A DNA stretch of 64,000 nucleotides from Nonomuraea montanisoli (lineage in GTDB: Bacteria; Actinomycetota; Actinomycetes; Streptosporangiales; Streptosporangiaceae), in the NCBI RefSeq assembly GCF_013363975.1, contig NZ_JABWGN010000014.1, positions 186,001 to 250,000 on the forward strand. Direction: 5' to 3'. Both the position numbers and the translations under genes were made by a program. The stretch's first letter is position 1. Every line of letters starts with the position of its first letter. This document shows, one piece after another, positions 9,077 through 18,033 of this stretch. The notes under the pieces are model-generated. The model worked only from the letters and a program-made list of their open reading frames with translations. It was not told the DNA's origin and did not search any database.

Positions 9077-11005
9077 TCAGGGGTATGCCTTGACTTCCAG
9101 CAGGCCGACCGAGCCCTGTCCGCTCTGGAGCACCACCCGCAGCCGGGTCGTGCTCACGCCGGTGAAGGTCACGTGGTTGTAGGCGTCCGCCGCGACGGGG
9201 TACGTGCCCGGGATGTCCACGTACGTCGAGCCGTTCCACTGCTGGAGCTTCCAGGAGGCCGGCAGGCGCACCCCGTCGGCGTCGTCGAAGAAGTACACGT
9301 CGGCGGAGCTGATCGTCTGCGCGGACGGCCACGTCAGCTCGGCCCACTGCCGGCCGGTCTCGGGCCAGGTCCCCCAGCGCGGGTTGGCGGTGTCGTTGGA
9401 GCGCGGCGGGTCGATCCCGTCGTTGACGGCCGCGACGCTCTCCCAGGGCGAGGTGGAGGAGGCCGACGGGGTCGCGCTCCTGGCCAGGTTGGTCGGGGTG
9501 CCGCCGCCCCCGCCGACCGTGAGCTGGAAGGTCTTGGTGACGGGGGTGCTCAGCTTGTCGTAGTCGCGCAGGCGCACGGTGAAGCCGTACGTGCCGGCCG
9601 TGGTGGGCGTGCCGCTGATCGCGCCGGTGAAGCGGTCGAGCGTCAGGCCCGGCGGCAGCGAGCCCGAGGTGACCTGCCAGTCGTAGAACGGGACGCCGCC
9701 CTTGGCGGCCAGCGTCTGCCGGTACGCCTGGCCGGGCGTGGCCTGCGGCACGGACGTGGTGACGATCGACGGCTTGAGGAACGGGGTGAGGGTGCGGTTG
9801 AGCTTCCACCCGGCGTTCTCGGCGACCAGCAGCGAGAGCTTGGTCATCATCCACCGGCGGGTCGGGAAGAGGTGGGTCCAGCCGCCGTTCTGGCCGCTGA
9901 TCCGGTCCCAGTACTTCTGGTCGCCGGGGATGTGGTAGCTGCTGTCGAGCGGCACCGGGTAGCCCATGTACTCCACGACGTCCGGGTCGTTGCCGCCGCC
10001 CGAGACGTAGGAGCGCATGCCGGCCCAGTCGCTGTGGAAGGCGACGGCGTGACCGTACTCGTGCATGACCAGGCCGTGGACGTCGAGCACGGAGCCCGCG
10101 ATGTCGGTCTTGTACCAGTCCTCGTCGGCCAGGGAGGTGAACAGCCGCTTCCCGGCCTCGTCGTACTCGAAGATCATCGCGGTGGAGCGGTGGAGCGGAC
10201 CGGCGACCTGCTGGCCGTTCCGGGTGCTGTACTTGCCGTTGGCCGCGGGATATCCGGTGGAGTACGGGCTCTGGATGCCGCGGAAGAACACGTACATGCC
10301 GTTGTAGGCGGAGGCGTTGGTGACGTTGACGGTGTTCTGCCAGTCGTTGCCCGGCAGGTGGTTGTTCTCGGCGCCGGCCGCCACGGTGTCGAACGGCTGC
10401 ATGTCGAAGAACCGGAACCAGTCCTTGACCGCCTCCTCCGCCGCCGTCCGGAAGGCCGGGTCGGAGAAGTAGCCGGTGACCGTGTCGTGGCGGTAGTCGA
10501 AGGTGATCGGGATCGACGGCTCCAGCGCGGTCTTCTCGTCCTGCTGGACCATGATCGGCATGGTCTGCTGGAACGTGGCCCCGGCGGCGTCGCGGACCGA
10601 CAGCCGCAGGGTGTGCAGCTCGTCGGCGCCGGGCCCGCGCCTGGAGTGGATCGCCAGCTTGACCGTCTTCTGGTCCCCCGCGCTCGCGAAGGTCAGCGTC
10701 TTGGTGGCGCCGGTGGCGGTGAGCCGGCTGGGCAGGTCCATCATCAGCCGGGAGGTGCCCTCGGCCCTGAGGTCGATCGTGACCGGGAAGCGGGCGTCCT
10801 GCGGGGGCTTGACGGTCAGCTCGACGTACGGGTTGGCCAGGTAGCCCTGCCAGTCCACCAGCTTGACGCCGTAGTCGTTGACGACCCGGCCGAACATGTC
10901 GACGACCTGGGCCGCCGACAGGGCGTGCGCGGGGAGCACGCCCGTGCCGAGGGGGACGAGGATGGAGGCGAGGAGCAGGACGAGCGTGGCGGCTGATCGC
11001 TTCAT
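9077..11005 (-). CDS. Secreted zinc-metalloprotease-like protein with Ig-like and F5/8C (discoidin) domains
   Basis: This is a 642-aa paralogue of the next gene downstream (7536-9065), sharing NPYVELTV, PYNGMYVFFRG-like and VMHEYGHAVAFHSDW segments. It has a signal peptide (about 1-29), the zincin HExxH near residue 320, and the same Ig-like domain (about 405-495). A glycine hinge then leads to an extra C-terminal discoidin/F5-8C module (NLARSATPSAS through VGLLEVKAYP, about 505-642) of the kind that binds sugars. It lies 16 bases after the second sugar permease, which places it inside the arabinoside operon. The added carbohydrate-binding module and this context suggest it acts on a glycosylated protein or on a polysaccharide-bound target. 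The catalytic role is inferred from the motif only. Confidence 0.78.
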   Translation of the reverse strand: MKRSAATLVLLLASILVPLGTGVLPAHALSAAQVVDMFGRVVNDYGVKLVDWQGYLANPYVELTVKPPQDARFPVTIDLRAEGTSRLMMDLPSRLTATGATKTLTFASAGDQKTVKLAIHSRRGPGADELHTLRLSVRDAAGATFQQTMPIMVQQDEKTALEPSIPITFDYRHDTVTGYFSDPAFRTAAEEAVKDWFRFFDMQPFDTVAAGAENNHLPGNDWQNTVNVTNASAYNGMYVFFRGIQSPYSTGYPAANGKYSTRNGQQVAGPLHRSTAMIFEYDEAGKRLFTSLADEDWYKTDIAGSVLDVHGLVMHEYGHAVAFHSDWAGMRSYVSGGGNDPDVVEYMGYPVPLDSSYHIPGDQKYWDRISGQNGGWTHLFPTRRWMMTKLSLLVAENAGWKLNRTLTPFLKPSIVTTSVPQATPGQAYRQTLAAKGGVPFYDWQVTSGSLPPGLTLDRFTGAISGTPTTAGTYGFTVRLRDYDKLSTPVTKTFQLTVGGGGGTPTNLARSATPSASSTSPWESVAAVNDGIDPPRSNDTANPRWGTWPETGRQWAELTWPSAQTISSADVYFFDDADGVRLPASWKLQQWNGSTYVDIPGTYPVAADAYNHVTFTGVSTTRLRVVLQSGQGSVGLLEVKAYP

Positions 11006-11021
11006 GAGAGGTGTCCTCTTC

Positions 11022-11924
11022 TCAGTTCTTGATGCCGGTGAGCGTGACTCCTTCGATGAAGTAGCGCTGCAGGAAGAAGAAGAGCGCGACGATCGGGGCG
11101 ATGACGGCCGCCGAGGCGGCCATCAGGTAGCCCCACTGCGTGATGAACACGCTCTGGAACGAGGCGAGCCCGAGCGAGAGCGTGTACTTCGACTCGTCCT
11201 GCAGGTAGAGCAGCGGCCCCAGGAAGTCGTTCCAGGTGCCGATGAACGTGAAGATCGTGACGACGACGATCGCCGGCCTGGACAGCGGCATGACGACCGT
11301 CCAGTAGACCCGCCACGGCGAGGCGCCGTCGATGTAGGCGGCCTCGTCCAGCTCGAACGGGATGGTCAGGAAGAACTGCCGCAGCAGGAACACGTTGAAC
11401 ACGCCGCCGCCCGCCCCGGCGAACCAGGCCGGCACGGTGAGCGGGACGAACGTGTCGATCGCCCCCAGCTCCTGCCACATGACGAACGTCGGGATGATCG
11501 TCACGGCGTACGGCAGCATCACGCCGGTGAGCAGCAGCGCGAAGACCACGTTGCGGCCCTTCCAGCGCAGCCGGGCGAAGCTGAAGGCGGCCACCGAGCA
11601 GGTGAACACCGTGCCGAGCACGCAGACGACCGCGATGATGACCGTGTTGAGCAGGTAGAGGCCGAACGGCTGGGCGGTGAGCGCCTCGCCGAAGTTGGAC
11701 CACTGGAAGGGGTCCGGGATCCACTCCGGCGGGGCGACGAACATCTGCGTGTCGGTCATGAGCGCGCTGCGCACCAGCCACACGAACGGCAGGATCGTCG
11801 GGATCGCGCCGAGCAGCAGCGCCGCGTACACCAGGACCCTGCCGTACCGGCGCGGCCGGCGCAGCCCGGCGGTCGGCGCCACGCCTCGCGGGCGCGTCCG
11901 CTCCGGCGTGGCGAGGGCGGTCAT
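11022..11924 (-). CDS. Carbohydrate ABC transporter permease (MalG/LacG type)
   Basis: This is a 300-aa inner-membrane subunit with six predicted helices. The EAA loop characteristic of CUT1 permeases reads ELDEAAYIDGAS, followed by the typical WRVYWTVVMPLSRPA. The start ATG 11924 overlaps the stop of the preceding permease by four bases (ATGA), so the two are translationally coupled. The gene belongs to a CUT1-type importer with 11921-12802 and the binding protein 12804-14177. No ATPase gene is present; in actinomycetes a shared MsiK ATPase usually energises such importers. From the GH127 neighbour, the substrate is inferred to be a beta-L-arabino-oligosaccharide. Confidence 0.93.
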   Translation of the reverse strand: MTALATPERTRPRGVAPTAGLRRPRRYGRVLVYAALLLGAIPTILPFVWLVRSALMTDTQMFVAPPEWIPDPFQWSNFGEALTAQPFGLYLLNTVIIAVVCVLGTVFTCSVAAFSFARLRWKGRNVVFALLLTGVMLPYAVTIIPTFVMWQELGAIDTFVPLTVPAWFAGAGGGVFNVFLLRQFFLTIPFELDEAAYIDGASPWRVYWTVVMPLSRPAIVVVTIFTFIGTWNDFLGPLLYLQDESKYTLSLGLASFQSVFITQWGYLMAASAAVIAPIVALFFFLQRYFIEGVTLTGIKN

Positions 11925-12802
11925 CGGGCGCCCGCCATCTCGTAGTGGACCCAGCGGCGGGCGTTGCGGAACATGAGGAACGTCACCACCATGATGATCA
12001 TGAACAGGACCCAGGCGAGGGCGCTGGCGTAGCCCATCTCGCTCTCGGTGAAGGCCTTGCGGAAGATGTAGTAGACGTAGAAGAGCGTGGCCTGGTTGGG
12101 GCCGCCCTCGGTCATGACGTACGCCTGGGTGAAGACCTGGAAGGTCCCGACGACCCCGACCACGAGGTTGTAGAAGATGGTCGGCGTCATCATGGGCAGC
12201 GTCACGTGCCAGAAGCGCCGCCACGGGCCGCCGCCGTCGATCGAGACGGCCTCGTACAGGTGGCGGGGCACGCCCTGGAGCCCGGCCAGGAAGATCACCA
12301 TGGTGTTGCCGAAGCCCCACGTGCTCATGATGATCAGCGACGGGACGGCCATCTCCTCGCTGTAGACCCACTGCGAGGTCGGCAGCCCGGCCTGGCGCAG
12401 CAGCGAGTTGAGCAGCCCGAAGTCCGGGTTGAAGATCCAGATCCAGAGCACCACGTTCGCGATGGCCGGGACCAGCGTCGGCAGGTAGAAGATCGTGCGC
12501 CACAGGGCCAGGCCGCGGACCTTCTGGTTGAGCAGCATGGCGACGGCGAAGCTGACGATCAGCGTGAGCGGCACCGCGCCGAGCGTGTAGTAGGTGGTGG
12601 CCGACAGCGACTTCCAGAACAGCTCGTCGTCGGCCAGCGCCGCGTAGTTGTCCAGCCCCACGAACGTGGGATGCCCGCCCACCTGCCAGTCGGTCAGGCT
12701 GAAGAAGAACGACGCGATCATCGGGCCGACCGTGAAGATGACGAACCCGAGGATGGCGGGCAGCGCCATGAGGATGCCCCAGCGCGCCTCGAACCTGCGC
12801 AT
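11921..12802 (-). CDS. Carbohydrate ABC transporter permease (MalF/LacF type)
   Basis: This is a 293-aa membrane permease with about six helices, beginning RFEARWGILMALPAILGF as in UgpA/LacF-type subunits. The EAA motif is HLYEAVSIDGGG, followed by WRRFWHVTLPMMTP. It begins one base after the stop codon of the binding protein gene and overlaps the second permease by four bases. It forms the heterodimeric channel with that permease. Confidence 0.93.
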   Translation of the reverse strand: MRRFEARWGILMALPAILGFVIFTVGPMIASFFFSLTDWQVGGHPTFVGLDNYAALADDELFWKSLSATTYYTLGAVPLTLIVSFAVAMLLNQKVRGLALWRTIFYLPTLVPAIANVVLWIWIFNPDFGLLNSLLRQAGLPTSQWVYSEEMAVPSLIIMSTWGFGNTMVIFLAGLQGVPRHLYEAVSIDGGGPWRRFWHVTLPMMTPTIFYNLVVGVVGTFQVFTQAYVMTEGGPNQATLFYVYYIFRKAFTESEMGYASALAWVLFMIIMVVTFLMFRNARRWVHYEMAGAR

Positions 12803-12803
12803 C

Positions 12804-14177
12804 CTAGATCGCCTGCGTGTGCTGCCAGCCCTGCAGCATCGCGGTGATCTTCGGGGTGGCCTCCTTGAGCACGTCCGCCGCCGGCCGCTTGCCCGACTCG
12901 ATCTCCTGCAGCGCCGGCGTCAGCACGTCGCTGGAGATGGCCGACATGTTCTTGACCCGGTTACGCAGGTCGGGGACGCCGTGCTGACGGGTGTAGTCGA
13001 CGACCGCCGTGCGGAACTCCGGCGGGTGCGCCGCGTTCTTGGTCCACGCGTCCACCGACGCCTGGTCCTCGTAGTACTTCTTCTCCTGCGGCATCCACAG
13101 GCCCTGCTGGAACAGGTCCACGTACCGGGGGTCGTTGTGGAAGGCGAACAGCTCGACCGCCTCCTCCACGTGCTTGCTCCCGGCGAACACCGCCGACGCG
13201 CCCGCCACCTGGGTCGTGGTGAACGGCTCGCCGTATGTGGGCAGCACGCCGATCCCGTAGCCGACCTTGCTCTGGTTCATGTCGAGCAGCGACCAGTGGC
13301 CGTCGACGACCATGGCCACCCGCTTGGTCTTGAGCAGGACGTTCGTGCCGGGCACGTCGTCGCCGGTGGCGGCGAGCTGGCCGGGGCCGGGCATGACCCG
13401 GTGCTTGTAGATGAGGTCCTGGAGGTTCTGGAACACCTTGATCGCCTCGGGGATGTCCAGCAGGCAGCGCTTGCCGGACTCGTCGGCGAAGTCGCCGCCG
13501 TTGCTGCGCAGGAAGCCGTACCAGGCGGCGCCGTAGGTGATGCTGCTGGAGATGCCGAACTGCCGGATCTGCTGGGGGTCGAAGCCCGACTCGTCCGGGT
13601 GCTTGCCGTTCTGGTCGACGGTGAGCTTGTAGGCGTTCTGGACGAGCTGGTCCCAGGTCCAGGCCGAGGCGGCGTCGGCGGGCGGCGGGGCGACGCCGGC
13701 CTCCGACAGGGCGTCCTTGGCGTACCAGAGGAGCATGACCTCGTTGGCGGTGGCCAGGCCGTGCAGCTTGTCGTGCCCGTACCACAGGTACGCGTCCGGC
13801 AGGCAGCCCGCGAGCTGCGGATACTTCTTCACGTACGGGAACAGGTTGACCAGCGTGCCCTGCTCGGCCAGCCGGTAGGACATGCTCATGGGTACGTAGC
13901 CGACGTCCGGGACCCGGCCACTGGCCACCAGGGTGTTGAGCTTGACGTCGTACTCGTCGGGCGTGAACAGCGGCTTGACCTTGACGCCGGCGTTCTTCTG
14001 CTCATACTGCCGCAGCATCTTCTCCACGGCCGCCTTCTCGAAGGTGGAGCCCCAGTACATGAACTGGAGCTGGGTGCTCCCCTTCGAGCCGCCGCCTCCA
14101 CCGCCGCCCCCGCAGGCCGCCGCCGCGGCGCCGAGGGCGGCGAGCCCGCCGATCCTGAACAGGTCACGTCGTTTCAT
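12804..14177 (-). CDS. Sugar ABC transporter substrate-binding lipoprotein
   Basis: This is a 457-aa family-1 extracellular solute-binding protein. The N-terminus has a twin-arginine-like start (MKRRDLFRIGG), a short hydrophobic stretch and a lipobox ending AAAAAC at about residues 17-22. An unusual poly-glycine run (GGGGGGGG) follows the lipidated Cys as a tether. The body has the expected FMYWGSTFEK, ITYGAAWYGFLRSNGGDF and VDGHWSLLDM elements. The start lies 10 bases after the GH127 stop. It is the second gene of the operon and should deliver the sugar to the two permeases. Confidence 0.92.
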   Translation of the reverse strand: MKRRDLFRIGGLAALGAAAAACGGGGGGGGSKGSTQLQFMYWGSTFEKAAVEKMLRQYEQKNAGVKVKPLFTPDEYDVKLNTLVASGRVPDVGYVPMSMSYRLAEQGTLVNLFPYVKKYPQLAGCLPDAYLWYGHDKLHGLATANEVMLLWYAKDALSEAGVAPPPADAASAWTWDQLVQNAYKLTVDQNGKHPDESGFDPQQIRQFGISSSITYGAAWYGFLRSNGGDFADESGKRCLLDIPEAIKVFQNLQDLIYKHRVMPGPGQLAATGDDVPGTNVLLKTKRVAMVVDGHWSLLDMNQSKVGYGIGVLPTYGEPFTTTQVAGASAVFAGSKHVEEAVELFAFHNDPRYVDLFQQGLWMPQEKKYYEDQASVDAWTKNAAHPPEFRTAVVDYTRQHGVPDLRNRVKNMSAISSDVLTPALQEIESGKRPAADVLKEATPKITAMLQGWQHTQAI

Positions 14178-14187
14178 GGGTGGTTCC

Positions 14188-16095
14188 TTACGCGAGGGGG
14201 AGCCAGACCCGCATCGCGCCCGCGCCGCGGTTGTCCCACTGGTAGTAGGGGACGGCCGTGGCGGTGAGGCGGGCGCCGCCGGGGTCTGGGGTGGGGGGTG
14301 CGCTGCCGTAGGGCAGGCCGGTGGCGGGCGGCTCGGCGGCGTACGCGCCGGCCTCGACGAGGACGGTCCGGCCGAGGCCCGGCACGTCCTCCTTGTCGAT
14401 CACACGCAGCTCGGCGCGCGGGTCGAGGATCAGGTCGTCCACGTCGGCCTGCTGGTCGGCCTGCTCGAAGCAGTAGACGAGCGGGCCGCGCTCGACGGCG
14501 GCCGTGCCGCGCAGGGCGTCGATCCGCCGGTTGGGGTAGGTGAGGCGGGGGGTCAGGTCGAGGCCGAGCTCGACCGTGTCGCCAGCGCGCCACTCGCGGG
14601 TGACGACGGCGTAGCCGCGCTCGTCCGGCTCGGCCGCGACGCTCTCGCCGCCGACGGTCAGGGTGGCGGTGCCGGCGCTCCAGGCGGGGATCCGCAGCGC
14701 CAGCGACCAGGGGCCGCCGGGGGCCCGGTCGACGGTGAGGACGACCTTGCCGTCCCAGGGGTAGCCGGTGGCGACGGCGAGGTCGAGGCCGCCCGAGCGG
14801 ATCGCGCCCGGGACGTACTGGTGGACGTGCAGCGCCCGGTCGGCCGTCGTGGCGACGTAGTGACCGAGCGAGGAGACCGTCCGCATGATGTTGGGCGGGC
14901 AGCAGGCGCAGGCGAACCACTCCCGCCGCCGCCCCAGGTAGGCGTCCTCGACGGTGTCGTCGCGGCGCTGGAGCGGGTTGACGTAGAAGAAGCGCACGCC
15001 GTCGGCCGAGGTGGAGGCCGCGAAGGCGTTGTAGAGGACGCGTTCGATCAGGTCGGCGTAACGGCCGTGGCCGGTGGCCAGCAGCAGCCGCCAGTTCCAG
15101 TGGATGCTCGCGATCGCGGCGCAGCTCTCGTTGTAGGCGCGGTCCGGCGGCAGCTCGTGGCGCTCGCCGAACGCCTCGCCGTCGTGGCGGGAGCCGACGC
15201 CGCCGGTGAGGTACATCTTGGTGGCGACCATGTCCTCCCAGCGGCGGACCGAGCACTCCAGCAGCGACTCGTCGCCGGTCTCCAGGTAGACGTCCACGAC
15301 GCCGGCCTCCAGGTAGAGCTGGCGTACGGCGTGGCCGACCGGGGTGTCGGCCTCCCGGACCGGCAGGTGGTCCTGGGCGTACAGGGGGCCCATGCCGCTG
15401 TCCTTGATGAGGCCCTTGCCGCGGTTGTCGATGAGCTTGGCCGCGAGGTCGAGGTAGGACCGCTCGCCGGTGACCCGGTAGAGCTCGACCAGGGCCGTCT
15501 CGACCTCGGCGTGCCCGTCGATGCCGTCGTCACCGCCGGTCAGGAACACCTCGACCAGGTGGTCGGCGAGCCGGCGCGCCACCGCGGTCAGCCGCTCGCC
15601 GGCGCCGGCCCGGGCCCCGGCCACCGCGGCCTGGAACAGGTGGCCGGCGCAGTACATCTCGTGGCTGTACTCCAGCTCGGCGTAGATCTTGCCGGGCTTG
15701 ACCACCTGGTAGTGGGAGTTGAGGTAGCCGTCGGCCCGCTGGGCCCGGCCGAGCAGGGCCGCCGACTCGGCGATGAACTCGGGGTAGCCGGGTCCGGGCC
15801 GCCGGGCGTGCTCCCAGGCCACCGCCTCCAGCTGCTTGTACAGGTCCGAGTCCTGGAACCGGTAGCCCTGGTACTCGCCTTCGGCCTCGCCGGCCGCCAG
15901 CCGCAGGTTCGGCACGCTGCCCGCGCGCTCCATCTGCTCCAGGCCGAGGGGGATGCTGGCCTCGCGGTTGATCCGCTGCCAGCGGCCCATCGGCCCGCCG
16001 GTGATGTCGACGTCGCGGACGCCCAGCGGGCGCCACACGGCCTTGGCACCCTGGGTGGGCACGGCGGGGCCGACGACCTGGGACGGGTTGACCAT
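14188..16095 (-). CDS. Glycoside hydrolase family 127 (beta-L-arabinofuranosidase-like)
   Basis: This is a 635-aa enzyme of the HypBA1 type, which releases L-arabinose from beta-L-arabinofuranosides such as those on hydroxyproline-rich plant glycoproteins. Family features are the (alpha/alpha)6-barrel motifs (NLRLAAGE, DGYLNSHYQ, HEMYCAGHLFQAAVA), TGGVGSRHDGEAFG, and the cysteine motif CACCPPN near residues 394-400. In HypBA1 the Cys pair of this motif binds zinc and supplies the nucleophile. There is no signal peptide, so it acts in the cytoplasm on imported glycosides. ATG 16095 is chosen because GAGGAG lies just upstream; a GTG at 16107 would start inside that site. It is the first gene of a seven-part region with importer and proteases, divergent from its LacI regulator. 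Confidence 0.93.
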   Translation of the reverse strand: MVNPSQVVGPAVPTQGAKAVWRPLGVRDVDITGGPMGRWQRINREASIPLGLEQMERAGSVPNLRLAAGEAEGEYQGYRFQDSDLYKQLEAVAWEHARRPGPGYPEFIAESAALLGRAQRADGYLNSHYQVVKPGKIYAELEYSHEMYCAGHLFQAAVAGARAGAGERLTAVARRLADHLVEVFLTGGDDGIDGHAEVETALVELYRVTGERSYLDLAAKLIDNRGKGLIKDSGMGPLYAQDHLPVREADTPVGHAVRQLYLEAGVVDVYLETGDESLLECSVRRWEDMVATKMYLTGGVGSRHDGEAFGERHELPPDRAYNESCAAIASIHWNWRLLLATGHGRYADLIERVLYNAFAASTSADGVRFFYVNPLQRRDDTVEDAYLGRRREWFACACCPPNIMRTVSSLGHYVATTADRALHVHQYVPGAIRSGGLDLAVATGYPWDGKVVLTVDRAPGGPWSLALRIPAWSAGTATLTVGGESVAAEPDERGYAVVTREWRAGDTVELGLDLTPRLTYPNRRIDALRGTAAVERGPLVYCFEQADQQADVDDLILDPRAELRVIDKEDVPGLGRTVLVEAGAYAAEPPATGLPYGSAPPTPDPGGARLTATAVPYYQWDNRGAGAMRVWLPLA

Positions 16096-16134
16096 GAAGC
16101 TCCTCACGCGCTGCCTTCGGGGCCGTCACTCGCC

Positions 16135-16167
16135 GCGAAGGAAAATAAGGAATAGGTTTTCCTTCGC
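16135..16167. promoter_or_regulatory. Palindromic operator between GH127 and lacI-type gene
   Basis: The perfect 11-bp inverted repeat GCGAAGGAAAA (16135-16145) and TTTTCCTTCGC (16157-16167) encloses an inner dyad AAGGAA-TAGGTT-TTCCTT (16147-16164). It lies 40 bases upstream of the GH127 start and 67 upstream of the regulator start. LacI proteins bind such dyads, so this is the probable operator for GH127 and its operon. Confidence 0.75.
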
Positions 16168-16223
16168 TGAACGTAGATCCAGCACGAGGTCAGCGTCAAG
16201 AGCTCTATAGTGGAGAGGGCGGA

Positions 16224-16241
16224 AAGGAAAAGGTTTGTCCT
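16224..16241. promoter_or_regulatory. Second, weaker operator overlapping the regulator start
   Basis: AAGGAA-AAGGTT-TGTCCT matches the inner dyad at 16147-16164 at 14 of 18 positions and covers the ribosome site and TTG start of the regulator. This suggests autoregulation. The two centres are 77 bp apart, near seven helical turns, which would permit looping. Confidence 0.45.
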
Positions 16242-17251
16242 CTGAACAGGCGCACGTCGTCACCATCCGCGAGGTCGCCGCGGCCGCCGGCGTCTCGATC
16301 GGCACGGCCTCCAAGGCGCTCAACGGCCGCGGCAAGCTGCGCGAGGAGACCCGGGCCCGGGTGACCGCCGCGGCCGAGCGCCTCGGCTTCCGCCCGAATC
16401 CCCTGGCGCAGGGGCTGCTCCAGGGCCGTACGTACACGGTGGGCCTGGTGACCGGCGACAGCTTCGGCCGCTTCAGCATCCCGGTCATGCTGGGCGCGGA
16501 GGACGCGCTCGGCGCCGGGCAGATCTCGGTGTTCATGTGCGACACGCGCGACGACCCGATCCGGGAGCAGCACTACGTCGAGCGGCTGCTGGCCAGGCGC
16601 GTGGAGGGCATCATCGTCACCGGCCGCCGCACCGAGCCGCGCCCCAGCATCGGCGCCGGCCTGCCGGTGCCGGTGGTCTACGCGATGACCCAGTCGGCGA
16701 GCGACGACGACTTCTCGGTCATCCCCGACGACCGGGGCGGCGGGGCGCTCGCCGCCCGCCACCTGCTCGCCACCGGCCGCGCCCGCATCGGCCACGTCAC
16801 GGGCCCGGAGCGCTTCGAGGCGGCCCGGCGGCGCGCCGAGGGCCTGACGGACGCGCTGGCCGAGGCGGGCACGGGCCCGGCCGGGGAGCCGCTGTTCGGG
16901 GAGTGGACCGAGGAGTGGGGGCGGCAGGGCGCCGACATCCTGCTGCGGGCCCACCCGGACGTGGAGGCCGTCTTCTGCGGGAGCGACCAGATCGCCCGGG
17001 GGGTGTCGGAGACGCTGCGCGAGCGCGGGCGGCGCATCCCGGACGACGTGGCGGTGGTGGGCTTCGACAACTGGGAGCCCATGGTCGAGGGCTGCCGCCC
17101 GCCGCTGACGACCGTGGACATGAACCTGGGCGAGATCGGGCGGATCGCCGCGGAGCACCTGCTGGAGGCGATCGGCGGGGCGCCGCGGGCGCGGGGGGTG
17201 CTGACGGTGCCGTGCAGCCTGGTGCTGCGCGAGTCGACGCGGGTCAGCTGA
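16235..17251 (+). CDS. LacI-family transcriptional regulator of the arabinoside operon
   Basis: This is a 338-aa sugar-responsive repressor. The N-terminal HTH (VTIREVAAAAGVSIGTASKALNG, about residues 9-31) is in the classic LacI position, with the hinge helix RPNPLAQGLLQGRT. The periplasmic-binding-protein-like sensor follows (TVGLVTGDSFGRF to RPPLTTVDMN). The start is TTG 16235: a stop codon lies in frame at 16208 and no ATG or GTG occurs between, and purine-rich AAGGAAAAGG precedes it. It is divergent from GH127, with a strong operator in the gap. I infer repression relieved by an arabinoside. The 3' end is part of a 17-bp tandem duplication. Confidence 0.95.
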   Translation: MSSEQAHVVTIREVAAAAGVSIGTASKALNGRGKLREETRARVTAAAERLGFRPNPLAQGLLQGRTYTVGLVTGDSFGRFSIPVMLGAEDALGAGQISVFMCDTRDDPIREQHYVERLLARRVEGIIVTGRRTEPRPSIGAGLPVPVVYAMTQSASDDDFSVIPDDRGGGALAARHLLATGRARIGHVTGPERFEAARRRAEGLTDALAEAGTGPAGEPLFGEWTEEWGRQGADILLRAHPDVEAVFCGSDQIARGVSETLRERGRRIPDDVAVVGFDNWEPMVEGCRPPLTTVDMNLGEIGRIAAEHLLEAIGGAPRARGVLTVPCSLVLRESTRVS

Positions 17252-17272
17252 GTCCGCGGGTCAGCTGAGTCC
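17239..17272. repeat. 17-bp tandem duplication at the LacI-type gene stop codon
   Basis: GCGGGTCAGCTGAGTCC occurs twice in succession (17239-17255 and 17256-17272). The first copy contains the stop codon TGA (17249-17251). This is one of several stop-spanning duplications in the window. Confidence 0.85.
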
Positions 17273-17310
17273 GCGGGGCGGGGGCGGGGCGCGCGCCGCG
17301 ACCCGGAGCG

Positions 17311-18006
17311 CTACCACGGGACGATCTCGCCGTCGCGGTCCAGGAACTGCAGGCCGGGGGCGCCTGCCTGCGCCTCGAGAACGTCGACGACGGCCGGGAT
17401 GCTCTCCTCGGGGGCGAGGGGGGCGTCGGGCCCGCCGAGCCGGGTCCGGTTGTGGCCGGGGTCGATGAGCAGCTTGGTCTGGCCGTCGCCGGCGTGGCGG
17501 GTGGCGTAACTGCGCATGAGCTGGTTGAGCGCGGCCTTGCTGGCCTTGTAGAGCTCGTAGCCGGGCTCGGTGTTGCCCGCGATGCTGCCCTGCTCGGAGG
17601 ACATGACGGCGACGGTGCCGCCGGGCGCGACGAGTGCGCGGAGGGCCTCCAGGGCGCGCAACGGGCTCAACGCGTTGGTGATCATCACCTCGGTGAACAT
17701 GTCGGTCGGGACCTCGTGGATGGGCAGGTCGCCCCGGTCGATCGCCGCGTTGACGAAGAGCAGATCGAGCCGGCGGCCGGCCAGGCGCTCGCGCAGAGCG
17801 GCCAGTTCGTCCGGGCTCGTCATCTCCAGCGATTCGATCGTCAGCCGTCCGTTCGAGGCGTCGGCCTCGGCCTGCAGCTCGCCGCCGTTCCGGCGCGTCG
17901 TGGCGATGACGTGCCAGTCGCGTCGGGCGAGCTCGCCGGCGAGAACGAGACCCAGCCCTCGTGAGGCTCCGATGACGAGGGCTCGGCGGTTGGTGGTGGC
18001 GGACAC
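17311..18006 (-). CDS. Short-chain dehydrogenase/reductase
   Basis: This is a 231-aa Rossmann-fold NAD(P)-dependent oxidoreductase. The cofactor motif GASRGLG is at about residues 13-19, NAA lies in VNAAIDRG, the catalytic Ser is in VMSSEQGS, and YELYKASK supplies the YxxxK pair. It is close in type to the C-factor/YwfD-like SDRs. The start is GTG 18006 with AAGGAG five bases upstream. It is divergent from a TetR-type regulator across a perfect 15-bp palindrome, so it is probably the regulator's target. The substrate is unknown. Confidence 0.92.
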   Translation of the reverse strand: MSATTNRRALVIGASRGLGLVLAGELARRDWHVIATTRRNGGELQAEADASNGRLTIESLEMTSPDELAALRERLAGRRLDLLFVNAAIDRGDLPIHEVPTDMFTEVMITNALSPLRALEALRALVAPGGTVAVMSSEQGSIAGNTEPGYELYKASKAALNQLMRSYATRHAGDGQTKLLIDPGHNRTRLGGPDAPLAPEESIPAVVDVLEAQAGAPGLQFLDRDGEIVPW

Positions 18007-18033
18007 GTGCGCTCCTTCGCGACGGGGGATTTA

